The notes under the pieces: generated by a model
What the model was told of the DNA's origin: nothing
What the model saw: the letters and a program-made list of their open reading frames with translations, nothing else
Database searches by the model: none
Translations under genes and position numbers: made by a program
In this document: positions 61,142-64,000 of the stretch, piece after piece
How positions within the stretch are numbered: the stretch's first letter is position 1
How the letters are laid out: each line of letters begins with the position of its first letter
Assembly (NCBI RefSeq): GCF_009617585.1
Contig: NZ_WIXI01000048.1
Location: forward strand, 186,001 to 250,000
Source of the DNA: Endobacterium cereale
Lineage (GTDB): Bacteria; Pseudomonadota; Alphaproteobacteria; Rhizobiales; Rhizobiaceae
DNA length: 64,000 nucleotides
Direction of reading: 5' to 3'

Positions 61142-62063
61142 GTTTGCGACCTCCCATTTCAAGGCGCCAGCGCTGCGTCGGATCGAGCGCAATGCGCAGC
61201 CAGTTGGACAGAAGATTGAGCGACAGGGTGGTGAGGATGATCGCCAGACCCGGCCAGAACGACAGCCACCAGGCATTGGTGAGGTAGGGCCTACCCTGCG
61301 CCACCATCAGGCCCCAGGTGATCTGCGGTGCCTGAATGCCGATGCCGAGAAACGACAGCGAGGATTCCGCCAGCATGACGAAGGCGAAATCGAGCGTTGC
61401 GATCGTCACCAGCGTCGGAAAGATCACCGGCAGGATGTGACAGAAGACGATGCGCCAGTGCGACGCGCCCATCACCTTTGCGGCCTGCACGAACATGCGC
61501 TCGCGCACTTCCAGCACTTCGGCGCGTGTGGTGCGCAGGTAGATCGGGATACGGGTAATGGCGAGAACCAGCACGATATTGGCGACCGACGGCTCCAGCA
61601 TGTAGAGCACGATCACCGCCAAGAGCAGCGACGGAAACGACATGATGACATCGCCGAGGCGCATGATCCATTGCGCAGCCGATGCCCGGCTATACCCGGC
61701 AATCAGGCCGAGTGCCGTGCCGACGACCGAAGATGCAAGCACGGCAGCAGCGGCCACCAGCATGGTGTTTTGTGCTGCCACCACGACGCGGGCAAGCAGC
61801 GGACGCCCGAGCGCATCGGCGCCGAGGACATAAAGCCAGCCACGCGTGATATCGAAGGGCGGTGCGTTGCGGCCACGCAGGTTCTGTTTCGTCGCCACCG
61901 CATCGAGCAGCAGCGGACCGAACAGCGCACAGAGCACGACGATCAACAGGAAGAGCGCGGCAAAAAAGGCGAACTTGTCAGCCCACAGCATGGCGAACCA
62001 GCGGGCGATGGGTCCGTTCGATTTCTTGCGCTCAGTGAGAGTCTGGGTGTCTGTCATCGTCAT
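61134..62063 (-). CDS. ABC transporter permease (DppC-type)
   Basis: A 309-residue permease: N-terminal TM (FFAALFLLIVVLCALFGPLL), GADALGRPLLARVVVAAQNT (the DppC/OppC pattern with Arg for Asp), and an EAA loop near VLEVRERMFVQAAKVMG. A second in-frame ATG lies six bases in. It starts 4 bases after the DppB-type gene. Confidence 0.9.
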   Translation of the reverse strand: MTMTDTQTLTERKKSNGPIARWFAMLWADKFAFFAALFLLIVVLCALFGPLLLDAVATKQNLRGRNAPPFDITRGWLYVLGADALGRPLLARVVVAAQNTMLVAAAAVLASSVVGTALGLIAGYSRASAAQWIMRLGDVIMSFPSLLLAVIVLYMLEPSVANIVLVLAITRIPIYLRTTRAEVLEVRERMFVQAAKVMGASHWRIVFCHILPVIFPTLVTIATLDFAFVMLAESSLSFLGIGIQAPQITWGLMVAQGRPYLTNAWWLSFWPGLAIILTTLSLNLLSNWLRIALDPTQRWRLEMGGRKHG

Positions 62064-62066
62064 CGC

Positions 62067-62981
62067 TCAATACCGGATACGCGGATCGAGCAGCGCATAA
62101 GCAAGGTCGATCAACAGGTTCATGATAAAAATCGCCAGTGCCGAGACCATGATGACGGCCAGCACGACGGCGAAATCGCGAAGAAGAATGCTGTCGATCA
62201 TCAGCTTGCCGATGCCCGGAAAACCGAACACGGTTTCCACCACGACGGCACCATTGAGGATGGCGGCCGCCTGATCACCGATGACGGTAATCACCGGCAA
62301 CATGGCATTGCGCAGACCATGCACAAAGATGATGGAGCGGGATTGCACGCCCTTGGCCCGCGCCGTCTTCACATAAGCCGAGGACAACACGCTGATCATC
62401 GAACCGCGCACGACCTGCAGGATGAGGCCGAAGGGGCGAATGAACAACACGGCAACCGGCAGCACCCAGTGCCAGACACTGCCGGTGCCGGATGTTGGCA
62501 GAACATGCAGGTTGACGGCAAAGATGACGATGGCGACGATCGCCACCCAAAAATCCGGGGCAGCGGCGCCGATCAGCGAAAAGAAGGTGGCGATACGATC
62601 GAACACGCCACCGACACGGAACGCGGCCAGCGATCCGATGACGATGGCGGCAATGGTGACCAGCACCATGGTGATGACGGCCAGCCAAAGCGTCCAGGTA
62701 AAAGCTTCCAGCACGACATCCATGGCGGGACGTGCCTGCCGCAGGGAATTGCCGAAATTGCCCTGCACGAGGTCCATCACATAACGGCCGAACTGCACGA
62801 TAAGGGGATCGTTGAACCCGTGCATCTGGCGGAACTGGTCGCGCATTTCCTGTGTGGCATCGATGGGCAGGTAAAGATTGGTGGGGTCACCCGTCAGGCG
62901 CGACAGGAAAAACACGATGACGATAAGCACGATGAGGGATACGCCACTGGCGATCGCTCGTTTGCCGATGAAACTCTTCAT
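62067..62981 (-). CDS. ABC transporter permease (DppB-type)
   Basis: A 304-residue permease: first TM SLIVLIVIVFFLSRLTGDPTNLYL (two blocks), then GNFGNSLRQARPAMDVVLEAF and EAA loop KTARAKGVQSRSI. The start at 62981 (MKSFIGKR) follows GGAGGAG; longer frames lack support. It is the first gene of the transporter operon; the likely GntR operator is 122 bases upstream. Confidence 0.9.
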   Translation of the reverse strand: MKSFIGKRAIASGVSLIVLIVIVFFLSRLTGDPTNLYLPIDATQEMRDQFRQMHGFNDPLIVQFGRYVMDLVQGNFGNSLRQARPAMDVVLEAFTWTLWLAVITMVLVTIAAIVIGSLAAFRVGGVFDRIATFFSLIGAAAPDFWVAIVAIVIFAVNLHVLPTSGTGSVWHWVLPVAVLFIRPFGLILQVVRGSMISVLSSAYVKTARAKGVQSRSIIFVHGLRNAMLPVITVIGDQAAAILNGAVVVETVFGFPGIGKLMIDSILLRDFAVVLAVIMVSALAIFIMNLLIDLAYALLDPRIRY

Positions 62982-63102
62982 GCCACTCCTCCCGGGTGAT
63001 TGCATGCGGGCTGTGACACCCCGTTTCCATTTTCCCGCCGACATGGGCTTGGTCTGTCACCCTCCAGTGACGGACAAGCCGCATTCGCTCAGCGAAGGTC
63101 TC

Positions 63103-63118
63103 CACTGAAATATTAGTG
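63103..63118. promoter_or_regulatory. putative GntR operator before the transporter operon
   Basis: CACTGAAATATTAGTG has arms CACT/AGTG around an 8-base spacer. The inner 14 bases are the exact reverse complement of 57542-57555. At the outer arm position the two sites differ (C/G here, A/T there) but stay complementary, which supports a dyad recognised by a dimer. Confidence 0.6.
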
Positions 63119-63651
63119 CATCTAGAATTTTTGTGAACCGCTTTTTTTTGAAAATCGTCATATGTCGTCACGGGCCGCTGAAAAACAACCGTTGCGTCGT
63201 TTCTATTACCCATGAATTGAGCGATTTGACCCCAATAAGTGTGCGACGTCCCACCGAGTTACCACGCTGATGCGAAGCGGAAATTGGCCAATCAGTTTGG
63301 CCAGTCACGGCCAAACGAGCGCCTGTCTCTCCATTAACTTTGGTTCATACCTGGGGCATATGTTCAGCTTCGGACAGATCATCCGAGGTCGCCTTGACAA
63401 CGTTGATAGCCAGTGTGGCGATACCTAGCGGTCTTTTTATCGCCGGGCGATCATCCCAACCGAAAATTGCGTTCGACCTTCAAACGGGGTGGTCCGATGT
63501 CTTTAAAAATGCATTCGATGATGACTTTGCCGACGGCCTTGATGGATGTCGGAGAAGCCGCTCTGGCCATCAGCGATTTCTTATCCGGCTCGACCGCCGC
63601 ATACGCCATCGGAATCCAAATGTGCGGACCGCTCAGCCGTCGCTGTGAGGT
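63119..63651. other. intergenic region without a clear gene
   Basis: More than 500 bases between the transporter promoter and the end of the J-domain gene. Small overlapping open frames at 63340-63685 on the plus strand lack ribosome-binding sites and have no recognisable domain. The only structure is the TTGGCCA cluster at 63283-63315. Confidence 0.5.
63283..63315. repeat. cluster of TTGGCCA palindromes
   Basis: The palindrome ATTGGCCAAT (63283-63292) is followed by TTTGGCC-AGTCAC-GGCCAAA (63296-63315), a 7-bp dyad. Three TTGGCC or GGCCAA half-sites within 33 bases could be a protein-binding site or a cruciform. The associated gene is unclear. Confidence 0.35.
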
Positions 63652-64000
63652 TCAGCAGAAACCATTCAGCTTGAGGATCCTGTAAGCTTCGATCGATGCC
63701 TGGAGCTGACCCTCGGTATCTCGCTCACCCTGGTTTGCATCGGGATGATGCATCTTGAGCTTTTCCTTGTAGCGACGGCGGATATCTTCTGCGCTCGCGT
63801 CTTCGGCAAGACCCAGCGTTTCGAACGCGCGCGCTTCCAGAACCTTCAGTTTGCGTTTTTGCAGATCTGCTTTCTGCGCTTGGCGCTCTGCTGCGTTTTT
63901 GCGAGCATTCACTGCCTTGGCCGATCCCGAGCGTTGCGTCGAGGGCAGCGGCATTTCCGTAGCCGCGCGGGCAGCCTGCCCTTGCGTGACGCGCGCACCC
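63652..64000 (-). CDS. J-domain (DnaJ-like) protein, C-terminal part
   Basis: The frame is open to the window edge, so the N-terminus is missing; about 115 residues are visible. A basic stretch is followed by a C-terminal J domain: ARAFETLGLAEDASAEDIRRRYKEKL (in blocks), the HPD motif in KMHHPDANQGE, and the end IEAYRILKLNGFC. Rhizobial proteins with the J domain at the C-terminus and a GFC end include the one encoded near cobS; this is a member or paralogue of that group. It would stimulate a DnaK-type chaperone. Confidence 0.85.
   Translation of the reverse strand, partial: GARVTQGQAARAATEMPLPSTQRSGSAKAVNARKNAAERQAQKADLQKRKLKVLEARAFETLGLAEDASAEDIRRRYKEKLKMHHPDANQGERDTEGQLQASIEAYRILKLNGFC

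Noticed and set aside
63340-63685. Two overlapping small open frames on the plus strand (102 and 90 residues)
   Set aside because: No ribosome-binding site, no recognisable domain, and one runs into the end of the J-domain gene; most likely chance frames.

Overview
The window looks like a stretch of an Agrobacterium/Rhizobium-group alphaproteobacterial replicon, probably an accessory or secondary chromosome. The grounds are high GC, an imp-type type VI secretion (T6SS) locus in the order known from Agrobacterium tumefaciens, many ABC sugar and oligopeptide-type importers, an FMN riboswitch before a stand-alone ribB, and rhizobial palindromic intergenic repeats. No rRNA, tRNA, insertion sequence, phage or CRISPR was seen.

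Layout. 1-4.2 kb: the end of a LysR regulator (PcaQ-like), then a D-xylose-type ABC importer xylFGH on the minus strand. 4.6-15.2 kb: a carbohydrate or polyol catabolic island. A minus-strand operon runs split transketolase, glycerol-kinase-like FGGY kinase, ribose-type ABC importer, SDR dehydrogenase and triosephosphate isomerase. Divergent from it are a SorC-family regulator and a second SDR. 15.3-16.2 kb: FMN riboswitch and ribB. 16.5-23.3 kb: a GNAT, a NagZ-like GH3 hydrolase and a family-5 (chito-oligosaccharide-like) ABC importer. 23.4-25.4 kb: a structured mRNA leader, an NlpA/MetQ-type binding protein and a lipoate-protein ligase. 25.6-26.2 kb: a 1-Cys peroxiredoxin.

26.4-49.5 kb: a T6SS built from two divergent operons. 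The minus-strand arm is clpV-hcp plus an unrecognised 197-aa gene. The plus-strand arm is the 14-gene imp operon: tssA, tssB, two tssC, tagJ, tssE, tssF, tssG, fha, tssK, tssL, tssM, tagF-pppA, ppkA. No vgrG, PAAR, recognisable toxin/immunity pair or tssJ is present, so spike and cargo must be encoded elsewhere, or the unknown gene is cargo-related. PpkA, Fha, TssL (Thr14 retained) and TagF-PppA form a threonine-phosphorylation control module.

49.5-50.6 kb: an orphan outer-membrane polysaccharide-export lipoprotein, convergent with ppkA. 50.8-63.0 kb: a sugar-acid island centred on a GntR/FCD regulator. It holds an enolase-superfamily galactarate/talarate-type dehydratase, KdgD, an aldehyde dehydrogenase, two further dehydrogenases and an oligopeptide-type ABC importer. 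A 14-bp core, repeated exactly in opposite orientation upstream of both arms, is a likely GntR operator. 63.65 kb to the end: part of a J-domain protein.

The best leads for undescribed biology are the three-way-junction leader that hides the ribosome-binding site of the NlpA-type protein paired with lipoate ligase, the unknown Hcp-linked gene, the incomplete metal-site motifs in the PppA domain, the substrate of the split-transketolase island, and the GntR operator pair. Where I chose a start codon inside a longer open frame, the entry gives the reason.
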